A stretch of 64,000 nucleotides of DNA from Streptomyces sp. NBC_01231 (GTDB lineage Bacteria; Actinomycetota; Actinomycetes; Streptomycetales; Streptomycetaceae), in assembly GCA_035999765.1 (NCBI GenBank), contig CP108521.1:248001-312000 (forward strand). The letters are read 5' to 3'. This document shows, piece after piece, positions 50,370 through 58,096 of this stretch; position 1 is the first letter of the stretch, and every line of letters starts with the position of its first letter. Made by a program: the position numbers and the translations under genes. Below the pieces are notes generated by a model. The model was not told the DNA's origin. It was given only the letters and a program-made list of their open reading frames with translations, and did no database searches.

Positions 50370-50975
50370 TCAGCCGCGGGTCCGCAGCTCCGCGTAGTGG
50401 GCCAGGCAAGCCTCATAGGTCGGCAGCAGTCCGGCTTCGCGTGCCGCCGCGACGGAGACGGCCTTGGCGTCCTTGTCCGACATCACCGGGGCCTCGGACA
50501 GCTCCCAGGGCAGGCTCAGCTCGGTGTCGAACGGGTCGATGTCCACCTGCGTTCCGGGGACGAACTCCGTGGTGCATCCGTAGGACACGCAGGTGTCGTC
50601 GGTCAGCGCGAGGAAGCCGTGGACCAGTCCCTCGGCGACGAAGACGGTGTCCCCCGACTCGGCGTCCAGCCGGTTGGCCTCGTGCACTCCGAACGTGGGC
50701 GAGCCGATGCGCAGGTCGACCACGACGTCCAGGACCGCTCCGCGGACCACGCAGACGAGCTTGGCCTGTCCCGGGGGCAGCAGGGTGCCGTGAAGCCCGC
50801 GCAGGGTGCTCTTGCGGGACACCGAGTAGTTCACCTGCGCCATGGGAACGGGCCGCCCGATCTCCGCGGCCAGCCTGTCGTGGCGGAACGACTCGTAGAA
50901 GCTGCCGCGTAGATCCTTGACCTTGTGCGGGGTGATGCGGAACGCGTCCGGCACAGCCATCTCTCGAACATTCAT
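50370..50975 (-). CDS. dTDP-4-keto-6-deoxyhexose 3,5- (or 5-) epimerase
   Basis: 201 residues, RmlC cupin. AFRITPHKVKDLRGSFYESFRHDRLA, SVSRKSTLRGLHGTLLPPGQAKLVCVVRGAVLDVVVDLRIGSPTFG (catalytic His in GLH), FVAEGLVHGFLALTDDTCVSYGCTTEF. The Tyr-Gly-Cys-Thr region stands where RmlC has its acid Tyr. Converts the D-configured 4-keto sugar towards the L series, so the cluster sugar is probably an L-deoxysugar. Start ATG 50975, or ATG 50960 with GAGAG directly before it. Confidence 0.9.
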   Translation of the reverse strand: MNVREMAVPDAFRITPHKVKDLRGSFYESFRHDRLAAEIGRPVPMAQVNYSVSRKSTLRGLHGTLLPPGQAKLVCVVRGAVLDVVVDLRIGSPTFGVHEANRLDAESGDTVFVAEGLVHGFLALTDDTCVSYGCTTEFVPGTQVDIDPFDTELSLPWELSEAPVMSDKDAKAVSVAAAREAGLLPTYEACLAHYAELRTRG

Positions 50976-51042
50976 GGTGACAGCGACGATATGGCGCGCC
51001 GGTCCAGAGCCGCTGAAGGGCCGGACGAGGCCGGACCGAGTC

Positions 51043-51061
51043 GATTCCTCCTGGAGGAATC
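51043..51061. promoter_or_regulatory. 19-bp perfect palindrome in the epimerase/ketoreductase divergent promoter
   Basis: GATTCCTCC-T-GGAGGAATC. Located 68 bp from the epimerase start and 108 bp from the ketoreductase start. Either an operator for a dimeric regulator or a small hairpin. A related TTTCCTCCAGAAA occurs at 55155-55167 in the ferredoxin/P450 divergent promoter. Confidence 0.5.
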
Positions 51062-51168
51062 CTCGATCGCGGCATGGCAAGGTCGCCCTCGGATCGTGTG
51101 GTGTCCTCAGGCAAGGGCCGGGCGGAGGGGACGAAAGCCGCGGTGCGTCTGATCACGAGGAGGTCGGC

Positions 51169-52149
51169 ATGACGGAGGTCGGTACGCGGGCGCCACTCGA
51201 CCGGCCGGACGGACAGTCCGGCGGGGTGATCGTCCTCGGAGCGACCGGGTTCGTCGGCCGGCACGCGAGCGCCGCTCTGGAGGCGGCCGGGCACGAGGTG
51301 CTGGCGGTCGCGCGCCGGCCGGGCAAGATGTCGGCCTCTCGAAGGTTCCATCCCATGGACCTGGTCGCCGACGGACCGCGAGCGTTGGTGCGGCTGATCG
51401 ACGCGGAGCGCCCAGCGGCGGTGATCAACGCGGCAGGCGTCGCCTGGTCTCCGTCGGCAGCGCTGCTGCGCCAGGGCAACCAGCTCCTGGTGGACCGGCT
51501 CCTGGCGGCTCTCGACGCGGCTGACTGGCGCCCGCGGCTGGTCCACGTCGGGACGGTGCACGAGTACGCGCCGCAGGCCGCGGGCGCGGACCTGGACGAG
51601 GACTCGCCCACCCGTCCGACGACGGACTACGGGCGGTCGAAACTCCTCGGTACGAAGGCGGTGCTGGAGTCGGCGAGGCAGGGCCGCACCGACGCGCTGG
51701 TCCTGCGTGTGTCGAACATGATCGGCGCCGGCATTCCGCCGGGCAGTCTGCTGGGCCGTATCGCTCAGCAGTTGCATTCCGCTCGCGGCACGCGGGAGCC
51801 CGCCGAGATGCGCGTCCCACCGCTGCACAGCAGCCGGGACTTCGTGGACGCCAAGGACGCGGCCGAGGCGATCGTCGCCGCGGCGGCCGTGCCGGACGTC
51901 GCGGGCCGGGTCGTCAACATCGGCAGTGGGGAGTCGGTCCCCGTGCGCGCCATGGTGGACCTGCTGATCACCGTGAGCGGAAGTGCCGCGCTCCTGCGGG
52001 AGGACCCCGGCGGCACCGTCCCGACGACCACGGACGCCGACCGGATGCGACTGGACATCACCGCCGCACGCGAGCTGCTGGGCTGGTCGCCACGGCGGCG
52101 GCCGGAAGTCTCGATGCGGGACCTGTGGCAGGCCGTTGCGGCCGGCTGA
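51169..52149 (+). CDS. NDP-hexose 4-ketoreductase (SDR, NAD-dependent epimerase/dehydratase family)
   Basis: 326 residues, extended SDR. GVIVLGATGFVGRHASAALEAAGHEVLAVAR (nucleotide site GATGFVG), AVINAAGVAW, VHVGTVHEYAP, then YGRSK (catalytic Tyr and Lys), VVNIGSGESVPV. Fits UrdR/OleU-type reductases that set the C4 stereochemistry as the last step before sugar transfer. AGGAGG 6 nt before ATG 51169. Its last 92 bp overlap the 3' end of the convergent SARP gene. Confidence 0.9.
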   Translation: MTEVGTRAPLDRPDGQSGGVIVLGATGFVGRHASAALEAAGHEVLAVARRPGKMSASRRFHPMDLVADGPRALVRLIDAERPAAVINAAGVAWSPSAALLRQGNQLLVDRLLAALDAADWRPRLVHVGTVHEYAPQAAGADLDEDSPTRPTTDYGRSKLLGTKAVLESARQGRTDALVLRVSNMIGAGIPPGSLLGRIAQQLHSARGTREPAEMRVPPLHSSRDFVDAKDAAEAIVAAAAVPDVAGRVVNIGSGESVPVRAMVDLLITVSGSAALLREDPGGTVPTTTDADRMRLDITAARELLGWSPRRRPEVSMRDLWQAVAAG

Positions 52150-52978
52150 CCCACCCGAAATCAACTTGGCCGGTCGGAGCGGCACGAGTGCAGCCGGGGA
52201 GCAGGCCGAGGTCGGCAGTGGTGACCCTGTCCGTCAGGACGTGCTGTCGGATCTGCTGCAGCCCCGGAGACGGGTCGAGCCCGAGCTCCTCGCGAAGCAC
52301 CTCCTGCAGCCGCTGGTAGACCTGGAGCGCCTCGCCTCGCCGTCCGCAGCTTTGGAGAGCGATGATCAGGCTGCCATGGAACCACTCGTGCAGCGGATGG
52401 ACGCAGGCCAACTCCTTGAGCTCGCCGACGAGTTCCCGGTGCCGACCGATACGCAGCCCGGCACCGATGCGCAGTTCCAGAGCGTGCAGGTGCCGTTCCT
52501 CCAGCCGCATCGCGTACGCCTGAAGGAACGGACCCTGCACCACGTCGGAGAAGGGTGGTCCGTTCCACAGGGCCAGGGCGGCGGTGAGCAGGTCGGTGGC
52601 GCGGCCGGGGTCGCCCTCGTCCATTGCGGCCCGCCCTCGCTCCGTCAGGTCCTCGAACCGCTCCGCGTCACACTCTCCGGGGTCCACGCGAAGCATGTAG
52701 CCGGTGGCGCCGGTCACCACGGGCCCGGTGTCGGCCGCCGTCTCGCTGTCCGTCTGCAGGAGCTTGCGCAGTTGGTAGACGTACGTCTGGACGATGGCGG
52801 TGGCGCTGCGCGGCGGGCTCGCGTCCCACAGCTCCGCGGTGATGGCCGGGACCGGCACCATCGTGTTGCGCCGGGCGAGCAGGAGGGCGAGGACCTGCCG
52901 CACCTTCGGCGCCGTCGGTGTCGCGGGCCGGTGGCCAGCGGTCACGTACAGGAGTCCCAGAGTGCGGCAATTCAGCAT
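52058..52978 (-). CDS. SARP family cluster activator (AfsR/DnrI/RedD)
   Basis: 306 residues. N-terminal OmpR-type winged helix (KVRQVLALLLARRNTMVPVPAITAELWDASPPRSATAIVQTYVYQLRKLL) and bacterial transcriptional activation domain (ERFEDLTERGRAAMDEGDPGRATDLLTAALALWNGPPFSDV, then HEWFHGSLIIALQSCGRRGEALQVYQRLQEVLREELGLDPSPGLQQIRQHVL). Activates biosynthetic promoters by binding heptameric direct repeats. Start ATG 52978 lies inside the end of the upstream 109-aa gene, so translation is coupled. The last ~45 residues extend beyond the usual SARP end and overlap the ketoreductase gene on the other strand. Confidence 0.92.
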   Translation of the reverse strand: MLNCRTLGLLYVTAGHRPATPTAPKVRQVLALLLARRNTMVPVPAITAELWDASPPRSATAIVQTYVYQLRKLLQTDSETAADTGPVVTGATGYMLRVDPGECDAERFEDLTERGRAAMDEGDPGRATDLLTAALALWNGPPFSDVVQGPFLQAYAMRLEERHLHALELRIGAGLRIGRHRELVGELKELACVHPLHEWFHGSLIIALQSCGRRGEALQVYQRLQEVLREELGLDPSPGLQQIRQHVLTDRVTTADLGLLPGCTRAAPTGQVDFGWVSRPQRPATGPASRLPAAAVATSPAARVRR

Positions 52979-53301
52979 GCGACGGCCCCGGTTGTGCCGG
53001 TCCGACGCGCAGACACTGCGAGCGCCGACCTCGCGCGCAGGAGCAGGGCGGTGAGGCCGGTGTCGGTGAGCTCGGTGCCGCCGCCGGTGTTGCAGGCCTC
53101 TCCGGCGCGGCCCTTGGATCGGGCCGGTGCGTCCAGCAGCCCCTCGTTGCCGAGTAGGTTGGTGGTCCCGAACTCGGTGGGACTCGCCAGTGCACGGTCC
53201 ACCTGCGGCTCGGCCGCGAAGGGGAGCACGTGGTCGTGCTCGGCGAGCAGGCCGTCCACCGTGTCACTGGCGGCGTAGGTGAAGGCTTCCAGAACGGTCA
53301 T
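52972..53301 (-). CDS. unknown 109-aa protein translationally coupled to the SARP
   Basis: MTVLEAFTYAASDTVDGLLAEHDHVLPFAAEPQVDRALASPTEFGTTNLLGNEGLLDAP opens it; then a basic stretch, GEACNTGGGTELTDTG, and a basic/hydrophobic tail ending GAVAC. No known domain. Its TGA lies 4-6 nt inside the SARP gene (ATGCTGA, 7-nt overlap), which argues that it is translated. Ribosome site for ATG 53301 is weak. Might modulate the SARP or be a small cluster protein; a ribosomal peptide precursor is unsupported, as no modifying enzyme is present. Confidence 0.5.
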   Translation of the reverse strand: MTVLEAFTYAASDTVDGLLAEHDHVLPFAAEPQVDRALASPTEFGTTNLLGNEGLLDAPARSKGRAGEACNTGGGTELTDTGLTALLLRARSALAVSARRTGTTGAVAC

Positions 53302-53444
53302 CGGGGATTCGGCGCCCCCGCGACTGCCCGGTGTGGGTTGGTGGCAGGCGCCATCCTCCTTTCCTCTCATGTGTGGCGTGTGCCGTGCGGTCGGGAGTGC
53401 GTCAGACGCCTGTCGCCCGCGGGCATGGTCGGCCGTCCGTGTCC

Positions 53445-53486
53445 GGTGGCGTCCCGGTGAGCGTTCCCGCTCACCGGGACGCCACC
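53445..53486 (-). terminator. 19-bp perfect hairpin overlapping the end of the second glycosyltransferase gene
   Basis: 53445-53463 (GGTGGCGTCCCGGTGAGCG) is the exact complement of 53468-53486, with a TTCC tetraloop. It includes the glycosyltransferase stop codon and its last codons. Very stable, isolating the GT transcript from the SARP operon downstream. Confidence 0.85.
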
Positions 53487-54718
53487 AATTGCTCGAGCTG
53501 CCCCACCATGGCGTGGGGGGTCGGCATGGCCGCCGACTCGTCGCGCAGGCGCCGCGCGGCGTCGGCGATCGCGGGATCGTCCAGGAGCCTGCGGGTGTGC
53601 GCCAGTATCTGATCGGCGTGTGCCTGGCGGTGGTATACGAAGAAGCCGGCACCGGCGCGTTCCAGATACCGGCCCCGCAGCTCGTGATCGGCTACGTAGG
53701 TCGAGAGTATGAGTTGCGGAACACCGTTGACGAGTGCGGTCGAGAAGGTGCCGAAGCCGCCGTGGTTGATCACGGCCGAACAGCTGGGCAGCAGCGAGCT
53801 CAGGGCGACGTTGTCCACGGCCCGCGCATTGGACGGCAGGGGACCGAGCCGTTCGCACTGCTCGGGCAGCAGCGCGGCGACCACCTCCACGTCGAGGTCG
53901 GCGAGGGCCTCGATGATGTCGGGCGCGGACACGTAGTCCCCGCCGTACGCCTCGGTGTTCATCCGGCCGAGTGTGAGGCAGACGCGTGGACGCTTGGGCG
54001 GCTCGCGCAGCCAGTCCCACTGGACCGCGGGGCCGTTGTAGGGCTGGAAGCGCATCGAGAGCTGCCGCAGCGGGCTGGGCGGCCGCTGGCTGGGCGGCAG
54101 CGTGTCGATGGTGTAGTGGCCATGGAGCAGTTCCTCGTCGCAGGCGACGCCATAAGGCCGTGCCCGTTCGTCGATCCACTCGGCGAGGGGGTCGACGCGT
54201 TCGTCCTCGGGTACCCCCTGGGCCAACTCGACGAAGGTGCGCCGGGCTTGGCCGTACACATCCGCGCACCACAGCAGCCGGACATCGACGGCACCGCTGA
54301 CGCGCGCGGCCACGGCCCCTGCATAGGACAGGGGATCGCGGACGACGAGGTCGGGCCGCCATTGCCGGGCCAGGGCCACCATGCCGTCGAAAACGGGTTC
54401 GTTGTAGCGGGCGAAGCCCCACGGCACGCTGATCTCGTAGCGACGGCGCAGTGAGGGCCAGTCGGTCTCCTCCGGGGCGAGTCGGCTCCAGTTGGCCTCC
54501 TCGGCGTCCTGCGAGTCACGGGAGGCCGCCATGTCACGGTATATGTCGGGGTCCTGGCCCACCGGGGCGGCCATCAGACCCACGCCGGTGATGGCCGGGG
54601 TGAGCGATGGGGAGTTGGCCACCAGCACCTCGTGGCCTGCCGTGGCCAGCGCCCAGGCCAACGGCACCATGGAGTTCAGATGCGACTTCTCCGACAGACC
54701 GGCGAACAGAACGCGCAT
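53471..54718 (-). CDS. activator-dependent type glycosyltransferase (DesVII/EryCIII-like)
   Basis: 415 residues, GT-B. MRVLFAGLSEKSHLNSMVPLAWALATAGHEVLVANSPSLTPAITGVGLMAAPVG is the N-terminal signature of macrolide and anthracycline glycosyltransferases such as EryCIII and DesVII. C-terminal site: VDNVALSSLLPSCSAVINHGGFGTFSTALVNGVPQLILSTYVADHELRGRYLERAGAGFFV. Many relatives need a P450-like partner lacking heme Cys; none is seen here, since both P450s keep their Cys. Likely attaches the cluster's deoxysugar. ~97 bp downstream of the ferredoxin gene. Confidence 0.88.
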   Translation of the reverse strand: MRVLFAGLSEKSHLNSMVPLAWALATAGHEVLVANSPSLTPAITGVGLMAAPVGQDPDIYRDMAASRDSQDAEEANWSRLAPEETDWPSLRRRYEISVPWGFARYNEPVFDGMVALARQWRPDLVVRDPLSYAGAVAARVSGAVDVRLLWCADVYGQARRTFVELAQGVPEDERVDPLAEWIDERARPYGVACDEELLHGHYTIDTLPPSQRPPSPLRQLSMRFQPYNGPAVQWDWLREPPKRPRVCLTLGRMNTEAYGGDYVSAPDIIEALADLDVEVVAALLPEQCERLGPLPSNARAVDNVALSSLLPSCSAVINHGGFGTFSTALVNGVPQLILSTYVADHELRGRYLERAGAGFFVYHRQAHADQILAHTRRLLDDPAIADAARRLRDESAAMPTPHAMVGQLEQLVASR

Positions 54719-54815
54719 TGCTTCCTCTCATTGCCCGGGAATTCCGTGGTCGTGCCGCGGCTGGTCGTGCCCGACGGTCCGCCACGGAGCAAGGAGCAGC
54801 TTCGGTCAGGGGCGG

Positions 54816-55067
54816 TCAGGCGGTGCCCGACGCCACCTCCTGATCCACCACCGATCCAGCGGGAACGCCTTCGTCGCTCGGGATGCGGATGGCACCCAGC
54901 GGACAGGTGTCGCGTGCCTCACGCACGGCGTCGAGGTGGCTGCGGTCCAGCCGCTCGACCAGCAGGAAGGCACGCCCGTCCTGCTCATGTTGGTCGAAGA
55001 CATCGGGAGCGGCCTGCACGCACTGGCCGGCTCCCATGCACTTGTCGCGGTCGATCACGATCTCCAT
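54816..55067 (-). CDS. ferredoxin, [3Fe-4S]/[4Fe-4S] P450 type
   Basis: 83 residues. MEIVIDRDKCMGAGQCVQAAPDVFDQHEQDGRAFLL, then RDTCPLGAIRI. The CX5C...CP arrangement is that of small actinobacterial ferredoxins that feed electrons to P450s. ATG 55067 has AGAGG ~6 nt upstream; an ATG at 55085 would add six residues. Divergent from P450 gene 55364, its probable partner, across a promoter with a predicted PAS-LuxR box. Confidence 0.9.
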   Translation of the reverse strand: MEIVIDRDKCMGAGQCVQAAPDVFDQHEQDGRAFLLVERLDRSHLDAVREARDTCPLGAIRIPSDEGVPAGSVVDQEVASGTA

Positions 55068-55217
55068 ACGGGGCCTCTGCGTCATCCGAACGGTGAGGCG
55101 CCCATCCTGCGGTGCGTCGGGCCGGGTTCAGGAGTGTGGCCACCGCTGTCTGGGGTTTCCTCCAGAAATTACGGAGCGGCGCGCGGGCCGCCTGTCCCCG
55201 CGTCGGACCGGCCGCAT

Positions 55218-55233
55218 CTCGGTGAATCCCTAG
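55218..55233. promoter_or_regulatory. putative PAS-LuxR (PimM-type) operator, ferredoxin/P450 divergent promoter
   Basis: CTCGGTGAATCCCTAG matches 14 of 16 positions of CTVGGGAWWTCCCBAG. It lies 150 bp from each of the divergent ferredoxin and P450 starts. The best of three such boxes in the cluster. Confidence 0.6.
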
Positions 55234-55363
55234 AGTGTGCCGCCGCGGCTGGCCATGGGGCTTCCGGCAGTGCTGAGGTGAGGGTCTTCGGACCGGCACA
55301 GTTCCGACTCCGCGACAGGTGTCGCGTGCCGGTCCCGTCGGCCCGCAGAAAGGGGAATCACCA

Positions 55364-56590
55364 GTGGCGCAGGACGGCAGCCCGAACCTCCTCCAGGCAG
55401 TGCCCGGGACACCCGGTCCCGAGATCGGCGGGCCTCCGACGGTGGAGCCGGACGGCGGGGCCACGCTGCTGGACTGGCTGGCCCGGATGCGGGACGAGTG
55501 CCCGGTCTGGCGGGACGCCAAGGATCAGGTCCACGTCTTCCGGCACGAGGACGTCCAGCGCATCCTCTCCGATGCCGCGACCTTCTCGTCGGACACGGTC
55601 GGGCGGCTGTCCGGCGGTGAACGGCAGGCACCACGCGGGACCCTCCTTCTGCTCGACCCTCCGCTGCACAGCAAGATGCGCCGTCTGGTCAGCCGCGCTT
55701 TCACCACCGGCCTGATCGCCGGGCTGGAGCCGTGGATCACCAAACTGTCGGGCGAGCTGCTGGACGCCGTCGACACCGACGGCTTCGACCTCGTGGACAC
55801 CCTCGCCAACCCGTTGCCGGTCACCGTGATCGCCGGGATGCTCGGCGTGCCGGTGTCCGACCGGGAGCTGTTCCAGGCATGGGCGGAGCAGTTGCTGTCC
55901 ACCGACCCGGAGGACCCGGCGAGCGTACGGCGCATGGAGGAGACAGCCGTGACGATCTCCTCGTACCTCCAGGGTTTCATCGACGAACGCCGCAAGGAGC
56001 CGAAGGACGACCTGGTCGGCACCCTGGTCGCGGCGGAGCTGGACGGCACCCTCCTGGCCGACGAGGACATCTCCAGCTTCAGCACGCTGCTGCTGCTCGC
56101 CGGGCACATCACCACCGCGGTGCTGGTGGGCAACGCAGTGCTGTGCCTGGACCGCGAGCCAGGACTGTTCGAGCGGCTCCGTCAGGACAGGTCGCTCGTT
56201 CCGGCGTTCGTCGAGGAGACACTTCGGCTTCGCCCGCCGTTCACCAGAATCGAGCGCGTCACCACGCGGCATACGGAGATCGCCGGGCAGAACATCGCTC
56301 CCAACACGCTGGTTCAGGTGTGGCTGTTGTCGGCCAATCACGACGAGCGGGTCTTCGAGGAGCCGACCACCTTCCTGCTGGAGCGGTCCAACACACGGCA
56401 GGCGGCCTTCGGTCACGGCATCCACTACTGCATCGGCGCGGCCCTCGCCCGACTGGAAGGGCGCGTGGTGCTCAACGCGCTGCTCGACCGGTTCTCGCGG
56501 CTCCGGGTCGACCCCGACGCCCGTTTGGCCTTCCACGGCACCAACATCTACGGCGCGCGCCACCTGCCGCTTCTCGTCCGGCGCGGGTGA
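55364..56590 (+). CDS. cytochrome P450 (CYP105/CYP107-like)
   Basis: 408 residues. I-helix LLLAGHITTAVLVGN (AGHxTT), K-helix EETLRLRPPFTR, heme loop FGHGIHYCIGAALARLEGR with ligand Cys. PPLHSKMRRLVSRAFT is the C-helix heme contact. In the usual AGxET the acidic residue is Ile here, a change seen in some macrolide P450s. GTG 55364 with AAAGGGGA ~7 nt upstream. Followed by a second P450 after 84 bp; both likely oxidise the cluster scaffold. Confidence 0.92.
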   Translation: MAQDGSPNLLQAVPGTPGPEIGGPPTVEPDGGATLLDWLARMRDECPVWRDAKDQVHVFRHEDVQRILSDAATFSSDTVGRLSGGERQAPRGTLLLLDPPLHSKMRRLVSRAFTTGLIAGLEPWITKLSGELLDAVDTDGFDLVDTLANPLPVTVIAGMLGVPVSDRELFQAWAEQLLSTDPEDPASVRRMEETAVTISSYLQGFIDERRKEPKDDLVGTLVAAELDGTLLADEDISSFSTLLLLAGHITTAVLVGNAVLCLDREPGLFERLRQDRSLVPAFVEETLRLRPPFTRIERVTTRHTEIAGQNIAPNTLVQVWLLSANHDERVFEEPTTFLLERSNTRQAAFGHGIHYCIGAALARLEGRVVLNALLDRFSRLRVDPDARLAFHGTNIYGARHLPLLVRRG

Positions 56591-56674
56591 GGCGGCACGC
56601 GCCCCACGCACCCCCAGCGCACACGCGCACCACCTCCACGTCCCCGAGTCGTCGGTCCGCCGCACGGAGTCTTC

Positions 56675-57892
56675 ATGAAATCCAGGCCCGAACCCCCCGT
56701 GATCCCCAGCGAACGCGGCACATGCCCGTTCGATCCGCCCGCGGAGTACACCCGGCTGCGCGAGGAGGAACCCGTCAGTCCGATCACTTTTCGCCTGACG
56801 CCCAAGGACCCACAGGGCTGGCTGATCACGCGCCACGACCACGTGCGTCAGATCCTGGCCGACGAACGCTTCAGTCACCGCAACGAGTTGCTGGCCACGG
56901 TCGCGGCGCCTCCGTTCCCGATGACGGAGTACGTTCCACAAGCCGCCGCACCCGGGTTCTTCGCCAAGATGGACGGGAAGGACCACGCCAAGTACCGCCG
57001 GCTACTGGCGGGCCACTTCACGGTCCGCCGTGTCCAACAGCACGAGCCGGAACTGTCCCGGATCGTCGACGAGACGCTCGACGCGATGGCGACCGCCGGT
57101 TCACCCGCGGACCTCCAGTCCTCGTTCTCCGAGATGGTGGCCGCCCGGTCGGTGTGTTTGCTGCTCGGGGTGTCCCCCGAGCTCGTGTCGGACGTGTCCA
57201 AGCACTTCGGGGCGATGATGACGCTCAGTTACACGCTGGACGAGTTCATCCACCATATGGAGTCGATCGACGCCATCCTGCGGCCCATGGTCCAGCAACG
57301 ACTGGCGGAGCCTGCGGACGACTTCTTCGGCCGGCTCGTCGCGACCGGGGAACTGACGGAGGAGGAACTCGTCAATCTCGCGGTGCTGACCGTGGGAGGC
57401 TCCCTGGACACCACCCCGAACATGCTGTCCCTGAGTGCGTTCGCACTGCTGGAGCACCCCGACCAACTGGCGCAGCTGCGTGCCCGTCCCGAGCTGTACG
57501 ACACCGCGGTGGACGAACTGCTGCGCTATCTGACGATCTCCCAGCTGGGGTCGAGCCGTTGCGCACTCGAGGACGTCGAGATCGGCGGGCGCACCGTCAA
57601 GGCGGGCCAGACAGTGGTGCTCTCACTGCCCGCCGCCAACCGGGACCCGGACGTCTTCGCCGACCCGGACCGGCTGGACGTCACCAGGTTGCCCCGCAAG
57701 CACCTGGCGCTGGGCTTCGGGGTGCACCAGTGCCTGGGGCAGCACCTGGCCCGCGCGACCCTGCGGATCGCGCTACGGAAGCTGTTCGAGACCTTTCCCA
57801 CCCTGCGGCTGGCCGAGTCGGCAGACCAGGTCCCACTGCGTGACCGCGCCATGCACTACGGAGTCGACCGGCTCCTGGTCGCCTGGGACTGA
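56675..57892 (+). CDS. cytochrome P450, second copy
   Basis: 405 residues. I-helix LAVLTVGGSLDTTPNML (GGxxDTT), ExxR in DELLRYLT, heme loop LGFGVHQCLGQHLARATLR with Cys. DGKDHAKYRRLLAGHFTVRR is the C-helix. Only distantly similar to its neighbour, so not a recent duplication. ATG 56675 with CGGAG ~6 nt upstream. Probably in one operon with P450 55364 and supported by the ferredoxin. Confidence 0.92.
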   Translation: MKSRPEPPVIPSERGTCPFDPPAEYTRLREEEPVSPITFRLTPKDPQGWLITRHDHVRQILADERFSHRNELLATVAAPPFPMTEYVPQAAAPGFFAKMDGKDHAKYRRLLAGHFTVRRVQQHEPELSRIVDETLDAMATAGSPADLQSSFSEMVAARSVCLLLGVSPELVSDVSKHFGAMMTLSYTLDEFIHHMESIDAILRPMVQQRLAEPADDFFGRLVATGELTEEELVNLAVLTVGGSLDTTPNMLSLSAFALLEHPDQLAQLRARPELYDTAVDELLRYLTISQLGSSRCALEDVEIGGRTVKAGQTVVLSLPAANRDPDVFADPDRLDVTRLPRKHLALGFGVHQCLGQHLARATLRIALRKLFETFPTLRLAESADQVPLRDRAMHYGVDRLLVAWD

Positions 57893-58096
57893 CGGCCCGG
57901 AGGCCGCATACCGCCCCAACACGGTGGAAGAACACGTGGCGACAGTGAAGGTTTCGTCGAGGAAGCACCTGGCAGGGTACAAATAGTCCGCACGTGGAAG
58001 GCGCAAATTCTCGCACACTGTAGGGCCAATGATCGGCGCGCCGCCTGGACGCCGGTCCCTGTGTGTGAACAGTCCCGCACAGCTGAGGGATTCGAA

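Noticed and set aside
52972..53301. RiPP precursor peptide beside the SARP
   Set aside because: No lanthipeptide, lasso, ATP-grasp or rSAM enzyme nearby; 109 residues is long and the Cys/Thr content is not concentrated in a core.
55358..56986. 542-aa minus-strand ORF across the first P450
   Set aside because: Antisense to a P450 with all motifs intact; its sequence is unlike any family and it has no start signal.
56675..57892. Second P450 as the heme-less glycosyltransferase activator (DesVIII type)
   Set aside because: The heme Cys is present in LGFGVHQCLGQHL and the I-helix and ExxR are intact, so it should be a working oxidase.
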